18,666 bases of DNA. Origin: Pseudomonadota bacterium (lineage in GTDB: Bacteria; Desulfobacterota; JADFVX01). This document shows positions 1 through 7,537 of this stretch, piece after piece. Made by a program: the position numbers and the translations under genes. The stretch lies in assembly GCA_015222555.1 (NCBI GenBank), contig JADFVM010000083.1, positions 1 through 18,666 on the forward strand, written 5' to 3'. The first letter of the stretch is position 1; every line of letters starts with the position of its first letter. The notes beneath the pieces were generated by a model, which did no database searches, was not told the DNA's origin, and was given only the letters and a program-made list of their open reading frames with translations.

Positions 1-396
1 AAAGTCTACGCCGCTATGCAGGAAGGACTGAAAAAAGATCGGTCCATTACAAGGATCTCGGAAATATCCGAACTTGGACTTCTGGAAATGACGAGGAAAA
101 GGATAAGAAGCAGTATTACAGAGGCGATGTGTAATCCCTGCGAAGTTTGTGAAGGCAAGGGATACATTAAGTCAAAGGAGAGTATTTCCTATGAAATCCT
201 TAGAACAATAGACAGGGAAGTTCATTCCTGTCTGCATACGGGCCAGGATGTCAAGGTTCATGTCCATCCGACCTTGTCTGACATACTTTTAGGGCCCCTT
301 GCAGGCGACATTAACGAACTGGAGATTGAACATAGTGTCTCTATTGAAATAAAGTCGAATCCCTCGCTTCATCTGGAAGACTATCATATACATTAG
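1..396 (+). CDS. rng: Ribonuclease E/G family protein, C-terminal part (5' end outside window)
   Basis: This is the last 131 codons of an RNase E/G family endoribonuclease; the reading frame is open from the first base, so the start lies upstream. RNases of this family cut single-stranded RNA during rRNA maturation and mRNA decay in the cytoplasm. The fragment contains KDRS, then SELGLLEMTRKR, the conserved end of the catalytic core, followed by a cysteine pair in CNPCEVCEGKGY that matches the zinc-link region where RNase E/G subunits pair. The tail after this is short, which fits RNase G rather than full RNase E with its long C-terminal scaffold. The S1 and nuclease domains cannot be seen here. 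It ends 23 bases before alr on the same strand, so the two may be co-transcribed. The family is sure; the choice of RNase G over RNase E is an inference from the short tail. Confidence 0.88.
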   Translation, partial: KVYAAMQEGLKKDRSITRISEISELGLLEMTRKRIRSSITEAMCNPCEVCEGKGYIKSKESISYEILRTIDREVHSCLHTGQDVKVHVHPTLSDILLGPLAGDINELEIEHSVSIEIKSNPSLHLEDYHIH

Positions 397-419
397 GATC
401 AGATTTAATAGGGAGTTCA

Positions 420-1559
420 TTGTTGACTACGTACCCCAAAAGACCCACTGTCTGTGAGATTAACTTACAGGCCCTTCAAGATAATTACACCTTAATAAAA
501 AATCGTGCCGGCAAAGGCCGAAAAATTCTGGCTGTCGTAAAGGCCGATGCCTATGGTCATGGCGCCGTTGAAGTATCAAAGTCACTTGAAGAGATGGGTG
601 TTGATGCCCTTGGTGTTGCTATCCTTGAAGAAGCGCTCCGATTGAGAGAGAACGGCATTACATCGTCCATCTTAATCCTTGGCGGCATAATAGAAGGGCA
701 GGAAAAAACCATAATTTCTCATAAGCTCACGCCGGTCATTTTTTCCCTTTCAGCAGCTAAAAAAATAAATAATGAAGCAAAAAAGCAGGATCTCATAGCC
801 AAAGTTCATGTCAAAATAGACACAGGAATGGGCAGGCTAGGGATACAAAAAGAGGGTGTTAAGACTTTTTTTAAGTCTCTGAAAGATATGACCAATATAG
901 AGGTGGAAGGGGTGCTCACTCATTTTGCATCGGCCGATTTCCCGTCAAACTCACCTGAAGGTGACTTTACACAAAAACAGATTAAGGACTTTGAAGAAGC
1001 ACTTAAAGTGATTGAAGAGATGGGCTTTATCATACCTTTAAAGCATGCTGCTAACAGCGCAGCCATATTCAATCATTCAATGGGCCTATTCAACATGGTC
1101 AGGCCAGGAATCATGCTCTATGGGAGCTATCCTTCACCTGCTTTCAAAAAAATAGCAGATCTGAAAGAAGTCATGTCTTTTAAGACTAAAATCATCGACC
1201 TGAAGGATGTAGAAAAGGGCTTCAGGGTCAGTTATGGAAGTACATACGTCGCACCCGGTAGACGCAAAGTTGCCGTTCTACCCGTTGGATATGCCGATGG
1301 GTACAGAAGGGAGCTGTCAGGGAAAGGAGAGGTCCTGATTAGAGGCCAGAGAGCGCCTGTCATTGGCCGTATCTGCATGGACATGACCATGGTGGATGTG
1401 ACCGGCGTAGAGGATGTAAGCCTGGAGGATGATGTTTTCCTTTTTGGTGGAGAGGGTGATAGACATGTCTCTATTGAGAAACTTGCTGAACAAGTCGATA
1501 CCATAGCCTATGAACTCCTGTGCGGCATTAGTCAACGAGTACCCAGAGTCTACATCTGA
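420..1559 (+). CDS. alr: Alanine racemase
   Basis: A PLP-dependent enzyme that interconverts L- and D-alanine in the cytoplasm, supplying D-Ala for peptidoglycan. The PLP lysine is in AVVKADAYGHG (Lys41 counting from TTG 420), the second catalytic base is the Tyr of VSYGSTY (Tyr272), and the CMDMTMVD segment and the RVPR ending are typical. The 379-residue length is normal for the family. The start is a TTG. Two adjacent TTG codons, at 420 and 423, follow the AGGGAG at 410-415 with gaps of 4 and 7 nt, so TTG 423 has the better spacing; the difference is one residue. It follows the RNase gene by 23 nt. There is no ATG near the N-terminus. The biochemical assignment is secure; whether it serves biosynthesis or catabolism is not shown, but the housekeeping context favours cell-wall synthesis. 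Confidence 0.96.
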   Translation: MLTTYPKRPTVCEINLQALQDNYTLIKNRAGKGRKILAVVKADAYGHGAVEVSKSLEEMGVDALGVAILEEALRLRENGITSSILILGGIIEGQEKTIISHKLTPVIFSLSAAKKINNEAKKQDLIAKVHVKIDTGMGRLGIQKEGVKTFFKSLKDMTNIEVEGVLTHFASADFPSNSPEGDFTQKQIKDFEEALKVIEEMGFIIPLKHAANSAAIFNHSMGLFNMVRPGIMLYGSYPSPAFKKIADLKEVMSFKTKIIDLKDVEKGFRVSYGSTYVAPGRRKVAVLPVGYADGYRRELSGKGEVLIRGQRAPVIGRICMDMTMVDVTGVEDVSLEDDVFLFGGEGDRHVSIEKLAEQVDTIAYELLCGISQRVPRVYI

Positions 1560-1567
1560 TCAGAATA

Positions 1568-1644
1568 GCCACGCAACAGTGGCAGATCCTCTTTTTAATA
1601 TCGTCATTTTTCATTATGGAACAGGAGTTACACCTAACTGCCAC
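1568..1644 (+). repeat. Mutually exclusive short inverted repeats behind alr
   Basis: GCCAC (1568-1572) can pair with GTGGC (1579-1583) around a 6-nt loop, 9 nt upstream of a run of five T. The right arm extended, GTGGCAG (1579-1585), is also perfectly complementary to CTGCCAC (1638-1644). The two pairings exclude each other. This may be a weak terminator or readthrough structure between alr and the response regulator gene, or chance. The stems are only 5 and 7 bp. Confidence 0.3.
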
Positions 1645-1720
1645 CATTGACATTTCCCCAAATAAAATTGCCAAGATTTATATTTTATGGTAGGTTATTT
1701 TGCTGGGGGTAATGAGGGAC

Positions 1721-2110
1721 ATGGAACCTGTAAAGATAGTTTTAGTCGATGATGATGAAGGAATTTGCGATAGTCTTGCAAAGATTCTAACAAAAAAGGG
1801 TTATCACGTTGCCCCCTTTGTTTCCGGCATGAAAGCCCTGAAGTCGATGAAAAAGTCAAGTTATGACATTTTATTGACAGACCTTAAAATGCCGGAAATG
1901 AATGGCATCGAGCTGTTAAAGGAAGCCAGAGCCATTGATCCGGAACTTGGTGTGATTATAATGACAGGCTTTGGAGAAATCACGTCCTATCTCGAAGCCA
2001 TGGATCTGGGAGCTGCGGAATACCTTAATAAGCCGATTAAAAGCCATGAGCTGGAACTGATAATTAAAAAATTGACTAAGGGAAAAGAGGAGAGTCTGGA
2101 GACGTGCTAA
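1721..2110 (+). CDS. Stand-alone receiver (CheY-like) response regulator
   Basis: A single receiver domain of about 129 residues with no output domain. From ATG 1721, the acidic pocket is Asp10/Asp11 in VLVDDDE, the phosphoacceptor is Asp54 in LLTDLKMP, the switch Thr82 is in IIMTGFG, and the conserved Lys104 is in NKPI. The DLKMPEMNGIELL segment resembles the receivers of NtrC-type regulators, but no AAA+ or DNA-binding domain follows. It should accept phosphate from a histidine kinase and act through protein contacts; no kinase is encoded nearby, so the partner is unknown. The start is uncertain: ATG 1721, ATG 1712 and TTG 1700 share the frame. I chose 1721 because the receiver fold begins right after it and GGGGG (1705-1709) lies 11 nt upstream. 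It sits between alr and a deoxynucleoside kinase gene with gaps of about 150 nt on each side. Confidence 0.9.
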   Translation: MEPVKIVLVDDDEGICDSLAKILTKKGYHVAPFVSGMKALKSMKKSSYDILLTDLKMPEMNGIELLKEARAIDPELGVIIMTGFGEITSYLEAMDLGAAEYLNKPIKSHELELIIKKLTKGKEESLETC

Positions 2111-2262
2111 CACTTTTTTTGAATCCCCTAAAACTCAAGGTGATCTCCATACCAAACAACCGGATCCATTTTGTTAAGAGATTCAATGACAGACAACCCT
2201 GGAAGCAACTTTCTCCGATTTCAGCTAATACATACCCTACTTCCGCCCCGATTTGTTAAAAG

Positions 2263-2904
2263 ATGACAGGTGCAAGATATATAGCAATTGAAGGCCCCAT
2301 CGGGGTTGGGAAAACCAGTCTTGCAGAAATGCTGAGTAAAGCCCTGGACGGCAGGGTAATATGTGAGCAGGTAGATGAAAACCCCTTCCTGGGTGATTTC
2401 TACGAGAACCGGAAAAAATACTCCTTTCAGACACAGCTTTTTTTCCTCTTAAGCCGTTATCGACAGCAGGAAGAGCTGAGTCAGATTGATCTTTTTTCAA
2501 GAACACTTATTAGTGATTATATCTTTGCAAAGGACAGAATTTTTGCTTATATTAACCTTGACGAAAATGAAATTGAACTCTATGAACAGGTTTACCAGCT
2601 TTTAGATGCCAGACTGCCCAAGCCTGATCTTGTCATTTTCTTACAGGCAACGGCTGATGTTTTAAAGGAACGGGTTCAGATCAGAAATCGGGAATATGAA
2701 AAGAATATCGAGTATGAGTATCTCGAAACCCTGAGGCAGGCCTATAACGAGTTTTTCTTTCACTATGATGAGGCCCCTCTCCTGGTCATCAACTCAACAG
2801 ATATCGATTTTGTTAACAACAGAAAAGATTTTGAACTGTTGATTAAAGAGATCAAGGAAATGAAGGGGGGAGTTAAACATTTTGTGCCGCTTGGATCCAG
2901 ATAG
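2263..2904 (+). CDS. Deoxynucleoside kinase (dNK/dGK family)
   Basis: A cytoplasmic P-loop kinase that phosphorylates deoxynucleosides for salvage. The Walker A loop GPIGVGKT is at residues 11-18. The EQVDENPFLGDFY segment supplies the catalytic-acid region, SDYIFAKDRIF lies where the family has its DRS-like motif, and ERVQIRNREYEKNIEYEYL is the arginine-rich lid. The length of 213 residues is normal. Substrate preference (dG, dA or dC) cannot be read from sequence. An in-frame TAA lies 3 nt before the ATG at 2263, so no longer start is possible; no clear Shine-Dalgarno is seen. From memory, related kinases sit beside folK or pan genes in Geobacter-like genomes; here panBCD follows, separated by a terminator. 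The 150 nt upstream holds no gene I can support. Confidence 0.9.
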   Translation: MTGARYIAIEGPIGVGKTSLAEMLSKALDGRVICEQVDENPFLGDFYENRKKYSFQTQLFFLLSRYRQQEELSQIDLFSRTLISDYIFAKDRIFAYINLDENEIELYEQVYQLLDARLPKPDLVIFLQATADVLKERVQIRNREYEKNIEYEYLETLRQAYNEFFFHYDEAPLLVINSTDIDFVNNRKDFELLIKEIKEMKGGVKHFVPLGSR

Positions 2905-2977
2905 TTGGACCGGGACGGAAAAAGCATTATATAAACTTAACTGACTTTTTTACAATAAGTCAGCTATACACTATACT

Positions 2978-3006
2978 GCCTTCCGTCACCAGCGGAGGGC
3001 TTTTTT
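2978..3006 (+). terminator. Rho-independent terminator after the deoxynucleoside kinase gene
   Basis: GCCTTCCG (2978-2985) pairs with CGGAGGGC (2993-3000), an 8-bp stem with one G-T wobble and a 7-nt loop, followed at once by six T. A second perfect hairpin, CTGACTT/AAGTCAG (2941-2947 and 2957-2963), lies just upstream without a T run. Confidence 0.88.
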
Positions 3007-3020
3007 ATTAGTAACTTAGA

Positions 3021-3160
3021 AATAATTTGCTGCGATTTTCTGGCAGAAAATTATTTAGCTTCGCAGAATCGCCCATGGGGGAAATACTTCGAAGACTTGA
3101 TTTCGTGAAGGCACTTACACCCCTCAAGGGGGTACAAAAAAGAGTCCAGTTCATCTGGGC
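3021..3160 (+). promoter_or_regulatory. Structured untranslated leader of panBCD (candidate cis-regulatory RNA)
   Basis: Between the terminator and panB lie about 165 nt dense in inverted repeats. ATTTTCTG (3035-3042) is the perfect complement of CAGAAAAT (3044-3051). AATAATTT (3021-3028) pairs with AAATTATT (3048-3055), and CTGCGA (3030-3035) with TCGCAG (3061-3066); these three pairings compete with one another. ACCCCT and GGGGGT, around a CAA loop near 3119-3132, form another stem. GTCCAG (3144-3149) and CTGGGC (3155-3160) form a stem with a 5-nt loop that ends 1 nt before the AGG (3162-3164) serving the panB ATG. I do not recognise a known riboswitch consensus and see no good promoter. 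Regulation of pantothenate synthesis through this leader is an inference. Confidence 0.35.
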
Positions 3161-3170
3161 TAGGTAATTT

Positions 3171-3986
3171 ATGACACATAAAATCACAGTCCCCTTTATA
3201 AAGGGCATGAAAGATAAAAAAGAGGCTATTACCGTTCTTACGGCCTACGATTATCAAATGGCCAGCCTTCTGGACAAAAGTGGTATTGACATCCTCCTTG
3301 TGGGAGATTCACTGGGAAACGTCATCTACGGTTTTGATAATACCCTGCCCGTTACCATGGAAATGATGATCGCTCATACTGCCGCTGTCGTCAGAGGCAG
3401 ACAAAAAGCGTTAATTGTGGCAGATATGCCCTTCATGTCCTATCAGGCATCGACAGAAGATGCCATAAGAAACAGCGGAAGACTCGTAAAAGAGGCGGGT
3501 GCCGAAGCTGTCAAGCTGGAGGGAGGCGCTTCCATCGCCGAGACAGTAAGAAGAATCGTTGGAATTGACATACCGGTAATGGGCCACATCGGTCTTAAAC
3601 CGCAATCAGTCAATGCCATGGGTGGATATAAGATTCAGGGGCGCAAAAAAGAGGAGCGCAAAAAACTTATTGACGACGCCAGGGCGATAGAAGAGGCCGG
3701 GGCATTTGCCATTGTTCTCGAGGGGATTCCCGCTGACGCAGCAAAGGAGATCACATTATGCCTTTCCATTCCAACAATAGGTATCGGTGCCGGACCGGAC
3801 TGTGACGGCCAGGTGCTCGTTATAAATGACCTTTTAGGATTATCAGACTTCAAGCCTAAATTTGTAAGAAACTTTGCCTTTCTTTCCGAATCTATTACAG
3901 ATGCCGTAAAAGATTACATCCAAGAGGTGAAAGAAAAAACATTTCCATCAAAAGAGGAAAGTTTCGGTGAACAAGACATACCATGA
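3171..3986 (+). CDS. panB: 3-methyl-2-oxobutanoate hydroxymethyltransferase
   Basis: The first committed step of pantothenate synthesis: it transfers a hydroxymethyl group from methylene-tetrahydrofolate to alpha-ketoisovalerate to give ketopantoate, in the cytoplasm. The barrel enzyme carries VGDSLGNVIYG with metal ligand Asp46, the second metal-site Asp85 in ADMPFMSYQ, the substrate lysine and glutamate in VKLEGG (Lys115, Glu117), catalytic Glu184 in VLEG, GHIGLKPQSV, and GIGAGPDCDGQVLV. The length of 271 residues is typical. The ATG at 3171 follows an AGG at 6 nt. It opens a translationally coupled operon: its TGA overlaps the panC ATG in an ATGA. It is preceded by a strong terminator and a structured leader, so it is probably transcribed from its own promoter, which I could not place. 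Confidence 0.97.
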   Translation: MTHKITVPFIKGMKDKKEAITVLTAYDYQMASLLDKSGIDILLVGDSLGNVIYGFDNTLPVTMEMMIAHTAAVVRGRQKALIVADMPFMSYQASTEDAIRNSGRLVKEAGAEAVKLEGGASIAETVRRIVGIDIPVMGHIGLKPQSVNAMGGYKIQGRKKEERKKLIDDARAIEEAGAFAIVLEGIPADAAKEITLCLSIPTIGIGAGPDCDGQVLVINDLLGLSDFKPKFVRNFAFLSESITDAVKDYIQEVKEKTFPSKEESFGEQDIP

Positions 3987-4825
3987 AAACGATTGAAAAG
4001 ATTGATGAAATGGCATCGCTTTCGAGATCTCTCATATGTGAGAAGAAAAAGATCGCCTTTGTTCCAACAATGGGATTCCTTCATAAGGGACATTTGAGCC
4101 TGATTAAGGAAGGAAAGAAAAGAGGTGTCATTCTTGTTGTCAGCATTTTTGTCAATCCAACCCAGTTTGGTCATGGTGAGGATTTTGATATCTATCCCAG
4201 AGATCTGGCAAGGGACAAAGAACTGCTAAATCAATGTGGTGTAGATATTCTTTTTTTACCTTCAGCATCTGATATGTATTCTGAAGGGAACCAAACGGTC
4301 GTAGATGTTACAGAATTATCACAGGGCCTCTGCGGTGATTCACGGCCGGGACATTTTAGAGGCGTAACTACCATTGTTGCAAAACTTTTTAACATTGTTA
4401 ATCCCCACATCGCCATCTTTGGGGAAAAAGACTTTCAGCAGCTTGCGGTTATAAAGAAGATGGTAAAAGACCTGGATTTTAATATTGAAATCATAGGTAT
4501 GCCCATAGTAAGGGAAGATGACGGCCTTGCAATGAGTTCCAGAAATCACAATCTCTCACCTGAAGAGAGAGCAATGGCAACATCCATTTATCAATCGCTT
4601 AAAGAGGGTTATAATCTTTGTATGGCCGGTGAAAAAAATGCACAGGCTATCATCAATGAAGCTAAAAAGGTCATAGCCTCAGGTATAGAGATCGATTACC
4701 TGGAAATCAGGGATTCTGAAACTCTTTTACCCGTCGAAAAAATTGAAAAAGAAGCGCTTTTTGCTATTGCCGCTAAAGTAGGCAAGACAAGATTAATAGA
4801 CAATGCAATAATAGGGAGGAAGTAA
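3983..4825 (+). CDS. panC: Pantothenate synthetase (pantoate--beta-alanine ligase)
   Basis: Condenses pantoate, from PanB product after reduction, with beta-alanine from PanD, using ATP through a pantoyl-adenylate. The HIGH-like nucleotide motif is PTMGFLHKGH (residues 28-37), FVNPTQFGHGEDFDIYPRD binds pantoate (Gln61), FGEKDFQQ (146-153) is the second conserved block, and MSSRN (184-188) is the KMSKS-like loop. The 280-residue length is normal. The start ATG overlaps the panB stop by 4 nt, showing translational coupling. The ketopantoate reductase (panE) needed between PanB and PanC is not in the window. The stop is followed after 1 nt by the panD start. Confidence 0.97.
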   Translation: MKTIEKIDEMASLSRSLICEKKKIAFVPTMGFLHKGHLSLIKEGKKRGVILVVSIFVNPTQFGHGEDFDIYPRDLARDKELLNQCGVDILFLPSASDMYSEGNQTVVDVTELSQGLCGDSRPGHFRGVTTIVAKLFNIVNPHIAIFGEKDFQQLAVIKKMVKDLDFNIEIIGMPIVREDDGLAMSSRNHNLSPEERAMATSIYQSLKEGYNLCMAGEKNAQAIINEAKKVIASGIEIDYLEIRDSETLLPVEKIEKEALFAIAAKVGKTRLIDNAIIGRK

Positions 4826-4826
4826 C

Positions 4827-5222
4827 TTGAAAAGAATAATGTTAAAATCCAAGATTCACAGAGCAACATTAACTGACGCGAATCTCAATTATGAAGGAAG
4901 CGTTACAATTGATGAGAACCTTATGGAAGCGGCAGACATTCTCCCCTTTGAACAAGTACAAATCTATGATATTAACAACGGCAATCGCCTTGAAACCTAT
5001 GTAATAAAAGGTAAACGCGGCAGCGGCGTTATCTGCGTAAACGGCGCAGCAGCGCGACTGGTTAGTAAAGGGGACCTTGTTATCATTGCAAGTTACTTTG
5101 CATTAAATGAGGAAGAAGCCATATGCCATGAGCCGAAGCTGGTTTACGTGAATGAAAATAATGAGATAGTGGCAAAGGGAAGAGCTCTTTTTGCTGTCTC
5201 TGCAGATCAGGATTTGCCATAA
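4827..5222 (+). CDS. panD: Aspartate 1-decarboxylase proenzyme
   Basis: Makes beta-alanine from L-aspartate. The enzyme is self-processed at a Gly-Ser bond to create a pyruvoyl group. Counting from the TTG at 4827, the bond is Gly24-Ser25 in YEGS, the same number as in E. coli PanD, which supports this start. AGGGAGGA (4813-4820) stands 6 nt upstream, while ATG 4839 would be too far and would lose conserved residues. The NGNRLETYVIKG segment contains the active-site Arg and Tyr, and NGAAARLVSKGDLVIIASY is conserved. The 131-residue length is normal. It lies 1 nt after panC, completing a panB-panC-panD operon. Confidence 0.97.
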   Translation: MKRIMLKSKIHRATLTDANLNYEGSVTIDENLMEAADILPFEQVQIYDINNGNRLETYVIKGKRGSGVICVNGAAARLVSKGDLVIIASYFALNEEEAICHEPKLVYVNENNEIVAKGRALFAVSADQDLP

Positions 5223-5228
5223 TAAGGA

Positions 5229-5870
5229 ATGCTTAAACGTATAAAACATAGATTAAGGAACTATTTCCTTACCGGTCTTCTTGTTGTAGTGCCAATTGGC
5301 ATTACTATCTTTATCCTGAAATTTGTCATAGGCAAACTCGATGAGATGCTGGCCGTGTTACCGCCACCACTCCACCCACAGACCTACATTCCTTTTCACG
5401 TACCCGGACTTAGCCTGGTTATTATGTTCTTAATCGTTATGATTGTTGGCATTGTAACCAGAAACATACTTGGACGAAAATTGGTACAGATTGGCGAAAA
5501 GATAGTAGACAAAATCCCCATTTTAAGGAGTATCTATCTGCTCGCCAAACAACTAATGGAAACAATCTTCAGCCAGGACAAAGCAAGCTTTAAGCAGGTT
5601 GTCATGGTTGAATATCCAAGGAAAGGACTCTATTCCCTCGGTTTTGTTACCGGCATTGCAAGAGGCGAGGTTCAGGAAAATACGAGCCAGAAAGTATTGA
5701 ATGTTTTCATTCCCACTTCACCCAACCCAACCTCAGGTTATCTTATTATGATTCCCGAAGAAGATCTTATCACTCTCGACATGGATGTAGAGGCAGCCTT
5801 TAAACTCATACTGTCAGGTGGCGTCGTCACCTCTGAAAAACAGGCAAAGGAGATACTTGGGGGAAAATAA
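5229..5870 (+). CDS. DUF502 family membrane protein
   Basis: A 213-residue inner-membrane protein of the DUF502 family, whose biochemical function is unknown. Two transmembrane segments are visible, about residues 13-34 (LTGLLVVVPIGITIFIL) and 60-77, followed by the family block IPILRSIY (96-103) and a soluble domain with VVMVEYPRKG, TSPNPTSGYL and an IPEEDL segment, all typical. The ATG is only 6 nt after the panD stop; the AAGGA there nearly touches the start, so translation may rely on coupling with panD. Position suggests co-transcription with panBCD, but no functional link to pantothenate is known. pyrF follows after a 68-nt gap with no terminator. Confidence 0.88.
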   Translation: MLKRIKHRLRNYFLTGLLVVVPIGITIFILKFVIGKLDEMLAVLPPPLHPQTYIPFHVPGLSLVIMFLIVMIVGIVTRNILGRKLVQIGEKIVDKIPILRSIYLLAKQLMETIFSQDKASFKQVVMVEYPRKGLYSLGFVTGIARGEVQENTSQKVLNVFIPTSPNPTSGYLIMIPEEDLITLDMDVEAAFKLILSGGVVTSEKQAKEILGGK

Positions 5871-5938
5871 AAGAATTTAGATGCAGGAATATGCTGGACT
5901 TGAAGTTGGCTTTTAAAAATAGTTATTAAGGATTGTAT

Positions 5939-6649
5939 ATGGTTGACAAATTAATTTTGGCCCTCGATGTTAAAGAGGAAGCTCAAGCGTTGACATGGGC
6001 TGACAGACTGCATGACAAGGTCGGCTTTTTCAAAATAGGAAAACAGCTGTTCACTTCCACTGGCCCGACTGTCGTCAAAGAGATCATTAAAAGGGGCGGC
6101 CACATCTTTTTAGATCTAAAATTCCACGACATACCAAATACTGTAGCGGCAGCCTCCATAGAAGCAGTGCGCCTTGGAGTAAAAATGTTCAACGTCCATG
6201 CCCTTGGGGGCTATGAGATGATGGCAAGGGCCGCCGAGGCAACACATAAGGAAGCTGAAAAACTTGGCATTGAAAAACCGGTCCTCATTGCCGTTACCAT
6301 CCTAACCAGTACAGATGAGTCTGGACTGAAGGAGGTCGGCATTTTAGAACCTATTAAAGATGAAGTAAGACGCCTCGCCCTGCTTGCCCAAAAGGCCGGC
6401 CTCGACGGTGTTGTCGCATCACCACAGGAGATCAGCCTTGTCAAGGAATCCTGCGGCAGTGATTTTGTCGTTGTCACACCGGGAGTAAGACCCGCCTTTG
6501 CTTCCCTTGATGATCAAAAAAGAGTAATGACACCTTATGAAGCGGTAAAGGCAGGCGCTGATTATCTCGTTATCGGCCGTCCTATCACAAATTCCGAAGA
6601 CCCCGTTAAGGCAGCGGATCTCATTGCAGGGGAGATGTGTCAAGAATAG
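5939..6649 (+). CDS. pyrF: Orotidine 5'-phosphate decarboxylase
   Basis: The last step of UMP synthesis: decarboxylation of OMP, in the cytoplasm. The catalytic Asp-x-Lys-x-x-Asp is in LDLKFHDIPNT (Asp59, Lys61, Asp64), TPGVRP is the conserved phosphate-site loop, and GRPIT lies near the C-terminus. It is 236 residues long and of bacterial class I type. I place the start at ATG 5939, because AAGGA (5928-5932) lies 6 nt before it. A TTG two codons upstream (5933) directly abuts that site and is less likely. The 3' end overlaps the rlmB GTG start by 13 nt, so the two are coupled. Confidence 0.96.
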   Translation: MVDKLILALDVKEEAQALTWADRLHDKVGFFKIGKQLFTSTGPTVVKEIIKRGGHIFLDLKFHDIPNTVAAASIEAVRLGVKMFNVHALGGYEMMARAAEATHKEAEKLGIEKPVLIAVTILTSTDESGLKEVGILEPIKDEVRRLALLAQKAGLDGVVASPQEISLVKESCGSDFVVVTPGVRPAFASLDDQKRVMTPYEAVKAGADYLVIGRPITNSEDPVKAADLIAGEMCQE

Positions 6650-7386
6650 TCTACGGCATAAATCCCGTCATGGAAGTCCTCTTGGCACACCCTGAAAAAG
6701 TGCATCATATCTGCTATGGTCGCAATCAGAAAGGGGCGGTCAAAGATATTCTTGTAAAAACTCAAGAGCGAAGAATCAAGTTGTCAGAGTATGATAAAGA
6801 GGGGCTCGATGATCTGGCGGGCAAGGTTAACCATCAGGGGGTCGTGGCTCTTTTATCACAGTTCAACTATTCGTCTTTGGAAGAATTATTATCTTCCTGG
6901 AGGAAAAGTGGTGAAAAAGGTTTATTTGTCGTTCTTGATGGCATTCAGGACCCTCATAACCTTGGGGCCATCATTAGAAGCGCAGAAACAGCCGGCATCC
7001 ATGGCATTATCATCCCTAAGGACAGGGCGGTGGGCGTAACACCTGCCGTTGAGAAGGTATCGGCAGGTGCAGTAGAACATGTTAAGATTGCGCGGGTCAC
7101 TAATGTTGTAAGAACATTGAAGACGCTGAAAAAAGAGGGTTTATGGATTGCAGGCGCCGAAGGAGGTGGCAGGGAATCTATTTACGATGCAGATCTCAAT
7201 ATCGATATCGCCCTTGTTATCGGAAGTGAAGGAGATGGAATTCGCCCATTGGTAAAAAAAGAATGCGACCTGCTGCTTACCATCCCGATGAAAGGAAAAA
7301 TCAACTCCCTCAATGCATCCGTTGCAGCCGCCCTCCTAATGTATGAAGTGCTAAGACAGAGAAAATTCAATGCAAAATCAAATTAA
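6637..7386 (+). CDS. rlmB: 23S rRNA (guanosine-2'-O-)-methyltransferase RlmB (TrmH/SpoU family)
   Basis: An SAM-dependent SPOUT methyltransferase of the RlmB type, which 2'-O-methylates a guanosine (G2251 in E. coli) in the peptidyl-transferase region of 23S rRNA. An N-terminal substrate-binding domain starts with IVYGINPVMEVL. The three knot motifs are DPHNLGAIIRSAE (105-117, with Asn108 and Arg114), IGSEGDG (195-201) and IPMKGKINSLNAS (216-228). The length is 249 residues. The start is GTG 6637, inside the end of pyrF, with GGAG only 2 nt upstream; the N-terminal match to the family and the overlap support it. An intrinsic terminator follows. The sister enzyme TrmH (tRNA) lacks this N-terminal domain, so RlmB is the better call. 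Confidence 0.92.
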   Translation: MSRIVYGINPVMEVLLAHPEKVHHICYGRNQKGAVKDILVKTQERRIKLSEYDKEGLDDLAGKVNHQGVVALLSQFNYSSLEELLSSWRKSGEKGLFVVLDGIQDPHNLGAIIRSAETAGIHGIIIPKDRAVGVTPAVEKVSAGAVEHVKIARVTNVVRTLKTLKKEGLWIAGAEGGGRESIYDADLNIDIALVIGSEGDGIRPLVKKECDLLLTIPMKGKINSLNASVAAALLMYEVLRQRKFNAKSN

Positions 7387-7396
7387 CTGACAACCC

Positions 7397-7432
7397 AATC
7401 CCCTTTTATTATTGATAAAACAGGATTTTTTT
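7397..7432 (+). terminator. Rho-independent terminator after rlmB
   Basis: AATCC (7397-7401) pairs with GGATT (7423-7427), and TTTTAT (7404-7409) with ATAAAA (7415-7420), across a small 2x2 internal loop and a 5-nt apical loop. The stem runs straight into a T tract. It begins 10 nt after the rlmB stop and separates the housekeeping block from the ccm operon. Confidence 0.72.
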
Positions 7433-7537
7433 GATAAATTCATTGAACTTTCCTATCTGGCTTACAGACTAAGGAATTGAGGTTTTTACTAATTTTGTCA
7501 TGGCAACGTTCCTTAATAATCTGATCGGGAGAATACA

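Noticed and set aside
1688..1704. Sigma-54-like site (TGG ... TTGCT) before the response regulator gene
   Set aside because: The distance between GG (1689-1690) and GC (1702-1703) is 1 bp longer than sigma-54 promoters tolerate.
5933..5938. TTG 5933 as the start of pyrF
   Set aside because: It touches the AAGGA directly; ATG 5939 has ideal spacing and matches the family N-terminus.
7443..7525. Promoter for ccmE (TTGAAC 7443 or TTGAGG 7477 as -35 boxes)
   Set aside because: No acceptable -10 box at 16-18 bp for either, so no promoter is claimed.
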